Assembly (NCBI RefSeq): GCF_004342915.1
Contig: NZ_SLWL01000001.1
Span: 248,001 to 312,000 of the forward strand
DNA length: 64,000 nt
Direction: 5' to 3'
Source: Camelimonas lactis
Lineage (GTDB): Bacteria; Pseudomonadota; Alphaproteobacteria; Rhizobiales; Beijerinckiaceae
A model generated the notes under the pieces. The model worked only from the letters and a program-made list of their open reading frames with translations, was not told the DNA's origin and made no database searches. The first letter of the stretch is position 1; every line of letters starts with the position of its first letter. The position numbers were made by a program, and so were the translations under genes. Shown here in pieces: positions 51,330 to 61,489 of the stretch.

Positions 51330-52910
51330 TCAGAAATCGCGCTGGATGCGGATGCGTCCCTGCCAGACATAGTCCGTGCCGGTGGTCTTGGCGTAGTTCA
51401 CGCCATTGACGCGGTAGCTGACGTTCTTGTTCTGGTCAGTGACGCGACCGTTGGCGATGTTGACCTGCGCGAAGTTAACTTCGGCGCCGATATCGAGATC
51501 CTTGACCGGTGACCAGACAAGGTTGGTGCCGACGTTGAAGACGCTCCAGTCGCGCAGGGCGGAGCTGTTGTTGTAGTTGACGGTCTGCTGGGGCGTGAAA
51601 GCGAGGTTGGCCGGGATGAGCGAGCCGCCGAGACCGGCGTAGAGCGGGCCAACCGCGCTACGGGCGCCGCTGCCGTACTCAAGCTGGCCGTAGCTGGCGA
51701 ACACGGCCTGGCGGACGGTGGGAGTCCAGTAGTGCAGGAAGGCCGCGGTGAGGGTCCAGCTGGTGCTCAGCTTGATGTCGCCGAAGGCGTTGACGTAGCC
51801 GTCAACCGTATTGACCGTGAAGCGGCCGAGGTTCTGGCCCGTGAAGGTGTCGCCGCCGAGCATGGCGCTGACGCCGGTGTAGGACATGGCGCCCTTGCCG
51901 TAGGCGGCCTGCAGCCAGAGCTGGTCGCCTTTGGCGATGAACGGCAGGTTGAACTTCACGCCGGCCTGAACGGCATAACCCCAGGCGGCGTCGAGACGGA
52001 CCGGCGTGGCGTAGGCGCCGGCGGTTCCGATGGCGCCAAAGTTGCCGAGGCTGACCTGATGCAGGGCGCCCGAAAGCTGGGCGGAACCCCACGAACCGTC
52101 CTGACGCAGCACGCCGACGAAGTCGGGCACATTGAGGCGCTGGGAACTGTCAACCGAGGCGTAGCTGGTGGGCAGGCCGGTGACCGGGTCGAAGCTGGCG
52201 CCGACGTTGGCGTAGTACTTGCCGCCGGTGATGATCGGGCCGGTGTTGGTGGAGGCGTAGATCGGCTGGCGGCGGAAGGTCGGATCTTCTACCGAGACCG
52301 TGGCGCTGAAGCCGTTGCCGAGCTTGGCGGTGTAGGCGATGCCGTTGGTGCTCTGGACGTCGGAGCTGGTGGTGGAGCCGATCAGCTCAAGCTCGTGGCC
52401 ATAAAAGTCGTAGAAAGAACCGAAGCGACCAGCGGTCAGGCCAGCGAACTGGATGAAGGCCTTGTCGACTTCCACATACTTCTGGGCGCGGCCAAAGGTA
52501 TCGACGCCAGTGGCGAAAAACGCCTGGGCGGTGCGCTCGGCGGTACCGGAGCGCAGCGGCCAGCCGCCGGTGCGGCTTGCGATCTCGAAGCGGACAAAGG
52601 TGCGCAGCGCGCCCCATTCGGTGTTGGTGCGGGCGTCGACCTGGAGGCGGCCGAGAGCGCGGTAGCTGGACTTGTCAGCATTGGCCGATTTCAGCGGGCC
52701 CGAATACTGGTACTCAAACCGGGCGCGGCCGCCAACGCGGATGCAGGTGTCCGTGCCGGGAATGTAGAAGAAGCCGGGGCCGAAGGTGTTGCAGACCTTC
52801 ACATACTCCACGGGGGCTGACTTCGTCATGGGAAGGTCGGCGGCGTTGGCGCCAACGACAGCGCCAAGGGACGCAACGGAACCGAGCAGAAGCGCTCTGA
52901 CGATGCTCAC
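51330..52910 (-). CDS. outer-membrane porin (Porin_2, rhizobial type)
   Basis: The 526-residue protein has a signal peptide (VRALLLGSVASLGAVVGANA) followed by ADLPMTKSAPVEYVKVC and GFFYIPGTDTCIRVGGRARF, the conserved start of Hyphomicrobiales general porins. Many alternating strands and a C-terminal Phe (IRIQRDF) indicate a 16-18-strand barrel. It lets small hydrophilic solutes cross the outer membrane. The GTG at 52910 is chosen because GGAG lies eight bases upstream; a longer frame runs into non-coding DNA. At 526 residues it is slightly longer than most family members. A dedicated terminator suggests high expression. Confidence 0.95.
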   Translation of the reverse strand: MSIVRALLLGSVASLGAVVGANAADLPMTKSAPVEYVKVCNTFGPGFFYIPGTDTCIRVGGRARFEYQYSGPLKSANADKSSYRALGRLQVDARTNTEWGALRTFVRFEIASRTGGWPLRSGTAERTAQAFFATGVDTFGRAQKYVEVDKAFIQFAGLTAGRFGSFYDFYGHELELIGSTTSSDVQSTNGIAYTAKLGNGFSATVSVEDPTFRRQPIYASTNTGPIITGGKYYANVGASFDPVTGLPTSYASVDSSQRLNVPDFVGVLRQDGSWGSAQLSGALHQVSLGNFGAIGTAGAYATPVRLDAAWGYAVQAGVKFNLPFIAKGDQLWLQAAYGKGAMSYTGVSAMLGGDTFTGQNLGRFTVNTVDGYVNAFGDIKLSTSWTLTAAFLHYWTPTVRQAVFASYGQLEYGSGARSAVGPLYAGLGGSLIPANLAFTPQQTVNYNNSSALRDWSVFNVGTNLVWSPVKDLDIGAEVNFAQVNIANGRVTDQNKNVSYRVNGVNYAKTTGTDYVWQGRIRIQRDF

Positions 52911-53468
52911 GATGGAAACTCCAGAAGTATGGGCGCCCTCGGCCCAATGGCGAAAATGTGCGTTTCCGGACTTTTGGCGCCGGCTGTCGAGGGGATAGCG
53001 ACGCAATATGACAGTCTTGCAACAAGAGGCAGGGCAATGCAAAGGCGGGAATGATCAGGTTTTTCGAGATAGATTTAAGTTATATCTGATATTTCGCGTC
53101 ACAAAAATGTTATTTTCTGGAAAAATATTCTATATGAATAGAAGTGTATGATTTAAATTTGTCCACGACGAGTTTATATTGCCGGATCAATGACAGGCTC
53201 TGGCATGACATTGTTAATCGTGGTTCAGGAAGCGCCGCTGAAAATTTAAGGAACGCCGTATGCGCCGGGAACAGGTTTTTGCGGCGCCCGTCGTGCATTG
53301 TGGCGAAACCAGAGGACGGAAGCGTCGGCAATATGGCGAAGCTGCGCCGTGGCTGCACGGGTGTTGCGAACGCGCCACATTTTTGCCCCCGGAGTTGCTT
53401 GCAGCAACCGGCTGATTGGGGTCAACTCCCCTCAAATATGCAAATCAGAATACAGGTGAGGATACGTG
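52911..53468. promoter_or_regulatory. porin/acyl-CoA synthetase divergent control region, AT-rich core
   Basis: This 558-base gap has a core (53060-53180) far richer in A and T than its surroundings, with small dyads such as AGATA/TATCT (53071-53089 region), TATTTTC/GAAAAATA and ATTC-TATAT-GAAT. Such islands usually hold promoters and regulator sites of highly expressed porins. I could not settle on one -35/-10 pair. No gene is seen in it. Confidence 0.4.
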
Positions 53469-55202
53469 ATGGCAGAAGCAGCTTCGGCCACGTCCCAGGG
53501 ATTCGCTGCTGGCGCGTTCGCCATGTCGCCGGAGGCGGCGATGGCGCAGCTCACCGCGCCCGGGGCGCCGTTCGAATTTGAGACGATCGACATACGCGGC
53601 CTGCCGACGCGCGTCTGGAAAAACACGCCGCCCAGTCTGCGCGCCATCATCGAGGCCAGCGCCGCGTTCGGCGACGCTGATTGCATCGTGTTCGAAGACG
53701 AGCGCCTGACCTATCGCCAGCACTTCAACGCCGTGTGCGCGCTGGCGACAGCGCTGGTCACGCGCTTTGGCGTGCGCAAGGGCGACCGGGTGGCCATCGC
53801 CATGCGCAATTACCCGGAATGGGTGATAACCTTCTGGGCGGCCACGGCCATTGGCGCCATTGCGACGCCGCTCAACGCCTGGATGACGGCGGAGGAGCTG
53901 GCCTATTGCCTGAACGATTCCGGCGCGGCGGTGCTGGTCGCCGACGGCGAGCGCATTGACCGCCTTGGCGACCGGCTCGCAACGCTGCCGATGCGGGCGG
54001 TGATCGGGACCCGGCCGGAAAAGCCGTTTGGCGCCGGGATCATTCCCTGGAGCGACGTGGTGAGCCTGGCCGACGGCGCCAGCCTGCCGGCGGCGGAGAT
54101 CGCGCCGGACGACGACGCCACCATCTTCTATACGTCCGGCACCACCGGGATGCCGAAGGGCGTATTGGGCACGCACCGCAATATCTGCTCCAACCAGATC
54201 ACTGTCGGCTATGGCAAGGCCAAATCGTTGCTGCTGGCGGGCGAGTCCCTGCCGGATCCGGCGACGGCGCCGAAGAAAGCCTTTCTGCTGCCGGTGCCGC
54301 TGTTTCATGTCACCGGCTGCCATTCGGCGATGGTTCCCACCATTCTCTCCGGCAACAAGCTGGTGCTGATGTACAAATGGGACGCGCGCCGCGGCATGGA
54401 GCTGATCCAGCGCGAGAAGGTCAACGGCTTCACCGGGGTGCCGGCCATCGCCTGGCAGATCATGGAGCATCCGGATTTCGACAAGTATGACCTGTCGAGT
54501 CTGGAGGCCGTGTCCTATGGCGGCGCGCCGGCGCCGGCGGAATTGCCGAAGCTGGTCAAGAAAACCTTTCCCACGGCCGGGGCCGGCAACGGCTATGGGC
54601 TCACCGAAACCTCGTCGGTCACCTCACAGAACCAGGGGCTGGAATATCTGCGCAAGCCCGACAGCGTCGGCATGCCCGTGCCGGTGTGCGAGGTGCGGGT
54701 GGTTGGCCCCGACGGCGCCGACGTTCCGCCCGGCGAGATCGGCGAATTGTGGATCAAGGGCCCCAATGTCGTGAAAGGCTACTGGAACAAGCCGGAAGAG
54801 ACGGCGAAGAGCTTTTCTGACGGCTGGCTGCATTCCGGCGACCTGGTGCGCATCGACGATGAGGGGTTCATCTATATTCTTGACCGGGCCAAGGACATGG
54901 TGATCCGCGGCGGCGAGAACATCTATTGCACCGAAGTGGAGAGCGCGTTGTACAGCCACCCGGGGGTGATGGACGCGGCCGTGTTCGGACTGCCGCACCG
55001 GGTGCTGGGCGAGGAAGTGGGCGCGGTGGTGCAGCTCAAGCCGGGCTTCGATGTGAGCGAGCAGGAGCTGATCGCCCATGCGGCCAAACGGCTGGCGGCG
55101 TTCAAGACGCCGGTGCGCATCGACATCCGCACCGAGCCGCTGCCGCGCAACGCCAATGGCAAGGTGCTGAAGCGCGACCTGAAGGCGGAGCTGACCCGCT
55201 GA
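53469..55202 (+). CDS. long-chain-type acyl-CoA synthetase (AMP-forming)
   Basis: The 577-residue protein has the ANL motifs FYTSGTTGMPKGVLGTH (near residue 220), GYGLTETSS (near 377), LHSGDLVRIDDEGFIYILD, RGGENIYCTEVE and the C-terminal NANGKVLKRDL with the catalytic Lys. It activates a fatty or similar acid to acyl-CoA. GAGG lies eight bases before the ATG at 53469; a GTG three bases earlier is in frame. It is monocistronic, with a very strong terminator, and is divergent from the porin across a long control region. It could supply acyl-CoA to the dehydrogenases of the cluster at 38697-47052. Confidence 0.94.
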   Translation: MAEAASATSQGFAAGAFAMSPEAAMAQLTAPGAPFEFETIDIRGLPTRVWKNTPPSLRAIIEASAAFGDADCIVFEDERLTYRQHFNAVCALATALVTRFGVRKGDRVAIAMRNYPEWVITFWAATAIGAIATPLNAWMTAEELAYCLNDSGAAVLVADGERIDRLGDRLATLPMRAVIGTRPEKPFGAGIIPWSDVVSLADGASLPAAEIAPDDDATIFYTSGTTGMPKGVLGTHRNICSNQITVGYGKAKSLLLAGESLPDPATAPKKAFLLPVPLFHVTGCHSAMVPTILSGNKLVLMYKWDARRGMELIQREKVNGFTGVPAIAWQIMEHPDFDKYDLSSLEAVSYGGAPAPAELPKLVKKTFPTAGAGNGYGLTETSSVTSQNQGLEYLRKPDSVGMPVPVCEVRVVGPDGADVPPGEIGELWIKGPNVVKGYWNKPEETAKSFSDGWLHSGDLVRIDDEGFIYILDRAKDMVIRGGENIYCTEVESALYSHPGVMDAAVFGLPHRVLGEEVGAVVQLKPGFDVSEQELIAHAAKRLAAFKTPVRIDIRTEPLPRNANGKVLKRDLKAELTR

Positions 55203-55232
55203 CCGGCCCTGCGCGCGGCGCGAATGCATCAG

Positions 55233-55272
55233 GGCAAAACCCGGTTCTGCTGAACCGGGTTTTGCCTTTTTT
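55233..55272 (+). terminator. strong intrinsic terminator of the acyl-CoA synthetase gene
   Basis: A perfect 15-bp stem (55233-55247 with 55252-55266) with a TGCT loop is followed by six T bases, 30 bases after the stop. It lies between convergent genes. Confidence 0.92.
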
Positions 55273-55293
55273 ATTGTCCCCGCCATTCGCCCG

Positions 55294-56547
55294 TCAGGCG
55301 GTGGGGTGGGGCTCCGGCATCAGGCTGACCAGCAGGGCCGAGAGCAGCCCGAGCACGCCAGCGATGGCGATGGGAACCGTATAGCTCTGGGTGAGGTCGA
55401 AGGCGTATCCCGCCAGCGGCGGGCCGAGCAGCGAGCCGAGAGCGGCGGCGGTGTAGCTGACGCCGATGACGCCGCTGGCGTTGCGCGGGCCGAATACATC
55501 GACCAGCAGGGCCGGGGCCAGCGCGACGTAGCCGCCGTAACACAGGCCAAACACCAGCGCGAACACGGCGAGGCCGATGGCGCTGCTGGCGAAAATCCAC
55601 CAGCCCATCATCAGCCCCAGGCCAAGGAACATCAGCGCCAGCGAACGCCGGCGGCCCATGCGGTCGGCGACGCCGCCAATCAGGAAGCGGCCGGCGGTGG
55701 AGCCGATGCCGATGAGCGCGAACAGGGTCACGGCGGTGGATGGATCGACGCCGCGGTCCTGGGCGGAGGGCGTCAGGTGAACGAAGGGAATGAACAGGCC
55801 CACCGACGCCAGAACCGAGGCGAGATAGAAGATGCGGAACTGGGACGAACGCACGGTTTCGCCCAGACTCATGCCGGGCAGTTCGTTGCGCGAAGGCAGC
55901 GGGCCTTGCAGCAGCTTGCCGTCCGGCGCCATGCCGCGTTTTTCCGGGGCGTTGTCGACGAACAGCGCCGCAGCGCCGCCAGCCAGCACGACAAACAGGC
56001 CGAGGATGGTGTAGGCGCCGCGCCAGCCGAGGTGCGCCACCAGATATTCGGCGACCTTGGGCATGATCAGCGTGCCAAGGCCGATGCCGGAGACGGCGAT
56101 GCCGGAGGCGAAGCCGCGCCGCGCCAGAAACCAGCGCTGCACGGCGCTGACCGCCGGCACGTAGGAAAAGCCGATGCCAAGCCCGACGCCAAGGCCGATG
56201 GCCAGCGCCACCATGGCGATGGAATTGGCCATGCCGGCGAAGATCAGGCTGAAGCCGACAAGGGCGATGCCGCCGAGCACCACCGGGCGGGCGCCCAGCC
56301 TGTCGGTCAGTGGGCCGCTGATGACGCCAATGGCGAAATACAGCGCCACCGCGCCGGAAAACACCCACGACAGGGCGGCGCGGCTGGCCGAGAAGTCCTG
56401 TTGCAGGGCGTTGAAGAAGGCCGGGAAGGCGTAGAGGCAGCCAAGGCCGCAGAACATGACGACGAAGGCGGCGGCCACCACGATCCAGCCGCGCCGCGCC
56501 GAGGCGGCCAGCAGGGCGGTTTCGGAGGTTTCTGTTGTGGACGTCAT
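55294..56547 (-). CDS. MFS transporter (OFA/monocarboxylate-like)
   Basis: The 417-residue protein has 12 predicted membrane segments. RRGWIVVAAAFVVMFCGLGC opens TM1, GPLTDRLGARPVVLGG is the MFS loop 2-3 motif, VQRWFLARRGFASGIAVSGIG the TM4-5 signature and ADRMGRRRSLALMFLG the second-half repeat of motif A. It belongs to the same broad group as the protein at 49662 and probably moves an organic acid. The ATG at 56547 has GGGAG upstream; frames extending further are non-coding. Confidence 0.9.
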   Translation of the reverse strand: MTSTTETSETALLAASARRGWIVVAAAFVVMFCGLGCLYAFPAFFNALQQDFSASRAALSWVFSGAVALYFAIGVISGPLTDRLGARPVVLGGIALVGFSLIFAGMANSIAMVALAIGLGVGLGIGFSYVPAVSAVQRWFLARRGFASGIAVSGIGLGTLIMPKVAEYLVAHLGWRGAYTILGLFVVLAGGAAALFVDNAPEKRGMAPDGKLLQGPLPSRNELPGMSLGETVRSSQFRIFYLASVLASVGLFIPFVHLTPSAQDRGVDPSTAVTLFALIGIGSTAGRFLIGGVADRMGRRRSLALMFLGLGLMMGWWIFASSAIGLAVFALVFGLCYGGYVALAPALLVDVFGPRNASGVIGVSYTAAALGSLLGPPLAGYAFDLTQSYTVPIAIAGVLGLLSALLVSLMPEPHPTA

Positions 56548-56925
56548 GGCCGGAACTCCCGGGACGCCGCGCCCGCGGACGCGGCCCCGTGCTGTCGCCG
56601 CGCGCCTCTGCGGTGTGATTGCTGTCGTGCGCTCATGACGCTCCCGTTCGTTGCCTCTTGAACCGGGCTTTGCCCCGTTTTTGCTTTGGCGTCGTCGTTT
56701 CAGGCGACGCCCCGGTTGTAGCAGAGCCTGCCGGCCGCGCCAGAGGCTGGAGGTTCCACAGGCTTCCAGCCCCCAAAAGCTTGCGGCCGCAAAGGCCGGG
56801 GCGTGCTCCGGACGCTCCGCCATCCCACGTGTCGCCCACTTCAGGCCCCAGGGCGATTACCCCACAGGTAACGTACGGCGCGGCCAGTTCCCTTCGCCAT
56901 CAGTCCGCCGCCGCAGTGTCGCAGT
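56548..56925. other. intergenic region without a gene
   Basis: These 378 bases contain AACCGGGCTTTGCCCCG followed by TTTTTG (56661-56682), a weak stem related to other intergenic AACCGGGTTTTGCC elements here. No coding frame with family resemblance is present. Confidence 0.4.
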
Positions 56926-57825
56926 TCACGCCACGCCGTGCTTCTTGAAGAACGCCAGCATCAGCTTCCAGCCCGCTTCGGCTGCTTCCTTGCGATATGT
57001 CGGCCGGTAATCAGCGTGGAAGGCGTGCGGCGCGTCGGGGAAGATCTCCAGCTCCACCGTTTTGCCGGCGGCCAGCGCCTTCTTCTTCAGCTCCCCGATG
57101 CTGGCGACCGGGATGCCGGTGTCGGCGCCGCCATACAGGCCGAGCACGGGGGCCTTCAGATCGCCGGCCACATCTAGCGCCGTCTTTGGCTGGATCGGCG
57201 ATGTCTGGCCGCCCACCGGGCCATACCAGGCCACACCAGCTTTCAGCGCCGGATTGTGGGCGGCGTACAGCCAGACGGCGCGGCCGCCGCGACAGAAGCC
57301 GGTGACGCCCAGCCGCTGCGCGTCGCCCTTGTGCTGCGCCGCCCAGGCCGCCGTGGCGTCCAGGTCCGACATCACTTCCGCGTCCGGCGTCTTCGCGATG
57401 AAGTCGCGCAGCAACACCTGCACGTCGGTGACCCTGGAAATGTCGCCGCGCCGGGCGTACAGTTCCGGCGCCACCGCCAGATAGCCCGCTTTCGCCAGCC
57501 TGCGGCAGACGTCCTTGATATATTCGTGCACGCCGAAGATCTCTTCGATCACCAGCACGATAGGGAAGGGGCCGGCGCCTTCCGGCATGGCCCGGTAGGC
57601 CGGGATGTCGCCGTCCTTCACCGGAATTTTCACTTCGCCGGCCACCAGGCCGTCGGCGGGTGTTCTCACCGGCGGATTGGCCTGGGCGTGGGCCGTGGCC
57701 ATGGTGAAGCCGCTCATCAGCGCCGTCATCACCACGAAACCCCGGCGGGAGAGTTGCTCCGGCAGCAGGCCGTCCAGGCCCAGCATGCCGGCTTTTGGCG
57801 ACCGGTCGCCCGTCTCCGCGCTCAT
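56926..57825 (-). CDS. Tat-exported dienelactone hydrolase-family protein
   Basis: The 299-residue protein begins with a twin-arginine signal (LSRRGFVVMTALMSGFTMA, Arg pair at 27-28) and a likely cut after AHA. The DLH domain has VIEEIFGVHEYIKDV with the structural Glu, the nucleophile elbow GFCRGGR (Cys near 176), YGGADTGIP with the acid and DAPHAFHADY with the His. Classic DLHs are cytoplasmic and open dienelactones in chlorocatechol breakdown; an exported form probably works on other esters or lactones in the periplasm. AGGAGG precedes the ATG. Confidence 0.92.
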   Translation of the reverse strand: MSAETGDRSPKAGMLGLDGLLPEQLSRRGFVVMTALMSGFTMATAHAQANPPVRTPADGLVAGEVKIPVKDGDIPAYRAMPEGAGPFPIVLVIEEIFGVHEYIKDVCRRLAKAGYLAVAPELYARRGDISRVTDVQVLLRDFIAKTPDAEVMSDLDATAAWAAQHKGDAQRLGVTGFCRGGRAVWLYAAHNPALKAGVAWYGPVGGQTSPIQPKTALDVAGDLKAPVLGLYGGADTGIPVASIGELKKKALAAGKTVELEIFPDAPHAFHADYRPTYRKEAAEAGWKLMLAFFKKHGVA

Positions 57826-58241
57826 CTGCGTTCCTCCTGCGATTGTCCATGAACCAGCCATCGCCCCGTCGCCCTGTTATCCGGGCTTTCAGGGTACAGC
57901 AGTGCATGGCTGCCGGCAGGATGCAAAGGAAGAATGGCGCGCGGCGCCCATCTGGAGTGATTTCTGGCAGACGGGATCGCCTGGCCGACCGGAACCGGCT
58001 CAAAACCGTAAACGGGAGCGGCCTCCGGTCCATATGGCGGGGAAACCGCCGCGGGCGCGTCCTGCCAGCGCGGGCCGGCGCGGAATGCCGCCGCGATCGC
58101 GCCAAAACGCCGCCAGAACACCGCCCCCGCCTTGCGATCGGGGGGCGCGACCGTTAGATAGGCGGAAGCTTTCCCGAACCGCGCCGGCCGTGCGCCGGCC
58201 CAGTCCCTTCAGCGCCCCTTCTGGGGGGTGGAGCCGAGTTT
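57826..58241. other. divergent intergenic region upstream of ettA
   Basis: These 416 bases separate the divergent hydrolase and ettA genes. They are GC-rich, and I see no gene, clear promoter or repeat; both promoters must lie here. Confidence 0.4.
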
Positions 58242-59894
<1,653 letters not shown>

Positions 59895-59918
59895 GCCGGG
59901 AGCTTTCATGGTGACGGA

Positions 59919-59943
59919 ACGGGGCGCGGTTGCGCCCCGTTTT
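59919..59943 (+). terminator. intrinsic terminator of ettA
   Basis: ACGGGGCGC (59919-59927) pairs with GCGCCCCGT (59932-59940) around GGTT, followed by a short T run, between convergent genes. Confidence 0.8.
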
Positions 59944-59958
59944 CATTTGCGGAACCGC

Positions 59959-60468
59959 TCAGGCCCTGTCTGGCAGGGGTGTCAGGCGGGCGCTGGCAGA
60001 GGCCTGGACCAGCAGGCGTCCATCGGCGCCGAACAGCCGGCCCTCCATGAAGGCGACGGTGCGCCCGCATGACAGGACGCGGGCTTCCGCCGCCATGGGG
60101 CCTGGCGCCGCCGGCGCCAGGTAATTGACCGCCATGCTGATGGTGGCGCCGAAGCTGGCGCCGCCCGTGTGGATGAGAATGGCTGGTCCCATGGCGTCGT
60201 CGAGCATGGCGGCGAGCATGCCGCCCTGAATCGTGCCGGCTGGATTGCGAAAGTCGTCCCGTCCGTCAAAGGCGACGCGGATGCGGCCGGCCGGTCCGTC
60301 GGCGCGGAGCAGCCGCCAGCCGAGCAGCAGGGCGCAGGGGGGCGCCGGCATGCGCGACACGATAGCGAGCGCAGCGCGGGTTGGCGCATCATCCGCCGGC
60401 TCCATTCCGCGCCATTCTTCTTCATCGCGCCAGTTTTCAACCGCTGACTTCCGGGACGCCGTTTCCAT
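59959..60468 (-). CDS. PaaI-type hotdog thioesterase
   Basis: The 169-residue protein has the hotdog helix motif NPAGTIQGGMLAAMLDDAMG, where GTIQGGM replaces the usual GxxHGG and the Asp is the likely catalytic residue, and SMAVNYLAPAAPGPMAAEAR. It should hydrolyse an acyl-CoA. It is divergent from the WYL regulator at 60555, which may control it. It is only distantly related to the thioesterase at 35994. Confidence 0.88.
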   Translation of the reverse strand: METASRKSAVENWRDEEEWRGMEPADDAPTRAALAIVSRMPAPPCALLLGWRLLRADGPAGRIRVAFDGRDDFRNPAGTIQGGMLAAMLDDAMGPAILIHTGGASFGATISMAVNYLAPAAPGPMAAEARVLSCGRTVAFMEGRLFGADGRLLVQASASARLTPLPDRA

Positions 60469-60554
60469 GTCACACTCCCTGCTGGCGCATTGTCGCCGTC
60501 AGGGGAGATGCATAAGCTCCGGCTGCTGACAGCGTGGCGTCAGGAGCTTTGCCA

Positions 60555-61247
60555 ATGCGACGGGCCGACCGCCTGCTTGAACTGACCGGATATTTGCAGG
60601 AAGGCGGCGTGATCACCGCCGCGACGCTGGCGGCGCGCCTTGAGGTGTCGGTGCGCACCATCTACCGCGACATCGCCGCCCTGCAGGCGCAGGGCTACCC
60701 GGTCGATGGCGAAGCCGGCTCCGGTTATCTGTTGCGGGCGCCGGTGCGGCTGGCGCCGCTCGCCTTCAGCCATGACCAGCTTGAGGCCCTGGCGCTCGGC
60801 CTGGCCTATGTGGAGCAGGTGGGCGACGCCGCGTTGCGCCTGGCGGCGCGGGACGCCCGCGCCAAGATCGATATGACATGGAGCGGCGATGATCCGCGCC
60901 GGCGGCTGGCCGCCCGTCCCATCCGCGCCGTGCAGCGGCCAGAACGGCGGGCGCCGGCCTGGACGGAGAAGCTGCGCCGGGCGGTGAGGGAGCGGCGGAT
61001 CGTGGAATTCGCCTATATCGCCGCCTCTGGCGCCGTCAGCCGCCGCGCCGTGCGGCCGCTGGCCATGAGCGCGTTCTCCGATGGCTGGCTGCTGGTGGCC
61101 TGGTGCGAGATGCGCCGCGCCCACCGGCTGTTCCGGCTCGACCGGATCAGCGCGCTGATCGTGGGCGAGCGGCAGTTCACGGACGAGGCCGACAAGAGCC
61201 TGTCGGCCTGGCTGGCCACAGATGGCCGCGTTGGGCCGGCTGCCTGA
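60555..61247 (+). CDS. YafY-like transcriptional regulator (HTH plus WYL domain)
   Basis: The 230-residue protein has an N-terminal winged helix (LLELTGYLQEGGVITAATLA, ARLEVSVRTIYRDIAALQAQ; residues about 6-50) and a WYL-type ligand domain (IVEFAYIAASGAVSRRAVRP, RLFRLDRISAL). Such proteins are often repressors or activators responding to nucleotides or single-stranded DNA. AGGAG precedes the ATG at 60555. Its closest target candidates are the divergent thioesterase and the POT transporter downstream. Confidence 0.92.
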   Translation: MRRADRLLELTGYLQEGGVITAATLAARLEVSVRTIYRDIAALQAQGYPVDGEAGSGYLLRAPVRLAPLAFSHDQLEALALGLAYVEQVGDAALRLAARDARAKIDMTWSGDDPRRRLAARPIRAVQRPERRAPAWTEKLRRAVRERRIVEFAYIAASGAVSRRAVRPLAMSAFSDGWLLVAWCEMRRAHRLFRLDRISALIVGERQFTDEADKSLSAWLATDGRVGPAA

Positions 61248-61374
61248 ACAAATCTCCAACGGGTGAACCAGACCGGGCGCGCGGCGCCGGGCGCATGGTT
61301 GCTGTCGGTTCGAAGTCGCCGCCGGCCCAGGACGGCGGCCCCCGTCGCCAGTGGCTCCCGTCATTCGTATGGTT

Positions 61375-61489
61375 GCGACGGTGTATATTTTTTGCCAATA
61401 TCTATGATTATTAATGAAATACAAAATATAATTGCAATTAATATTTGTTGTTACCAGTTTATTTTTAATGATTATTGATGGGCGGCCAT
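61375..61489 (+). promoter_or_regulatory. AT-rich upstream region of the POT transporter gene
   Basis: From about 61377 to 61478 the sequence is mostly A and T, in strong contrast to its neighbours, with the 12-bp palindrome TAATTGCAATTA (61429-61440). This is a likely promoter and regulator site; the exact boxes cannot be fixed by eye. Confidence 0.45.
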
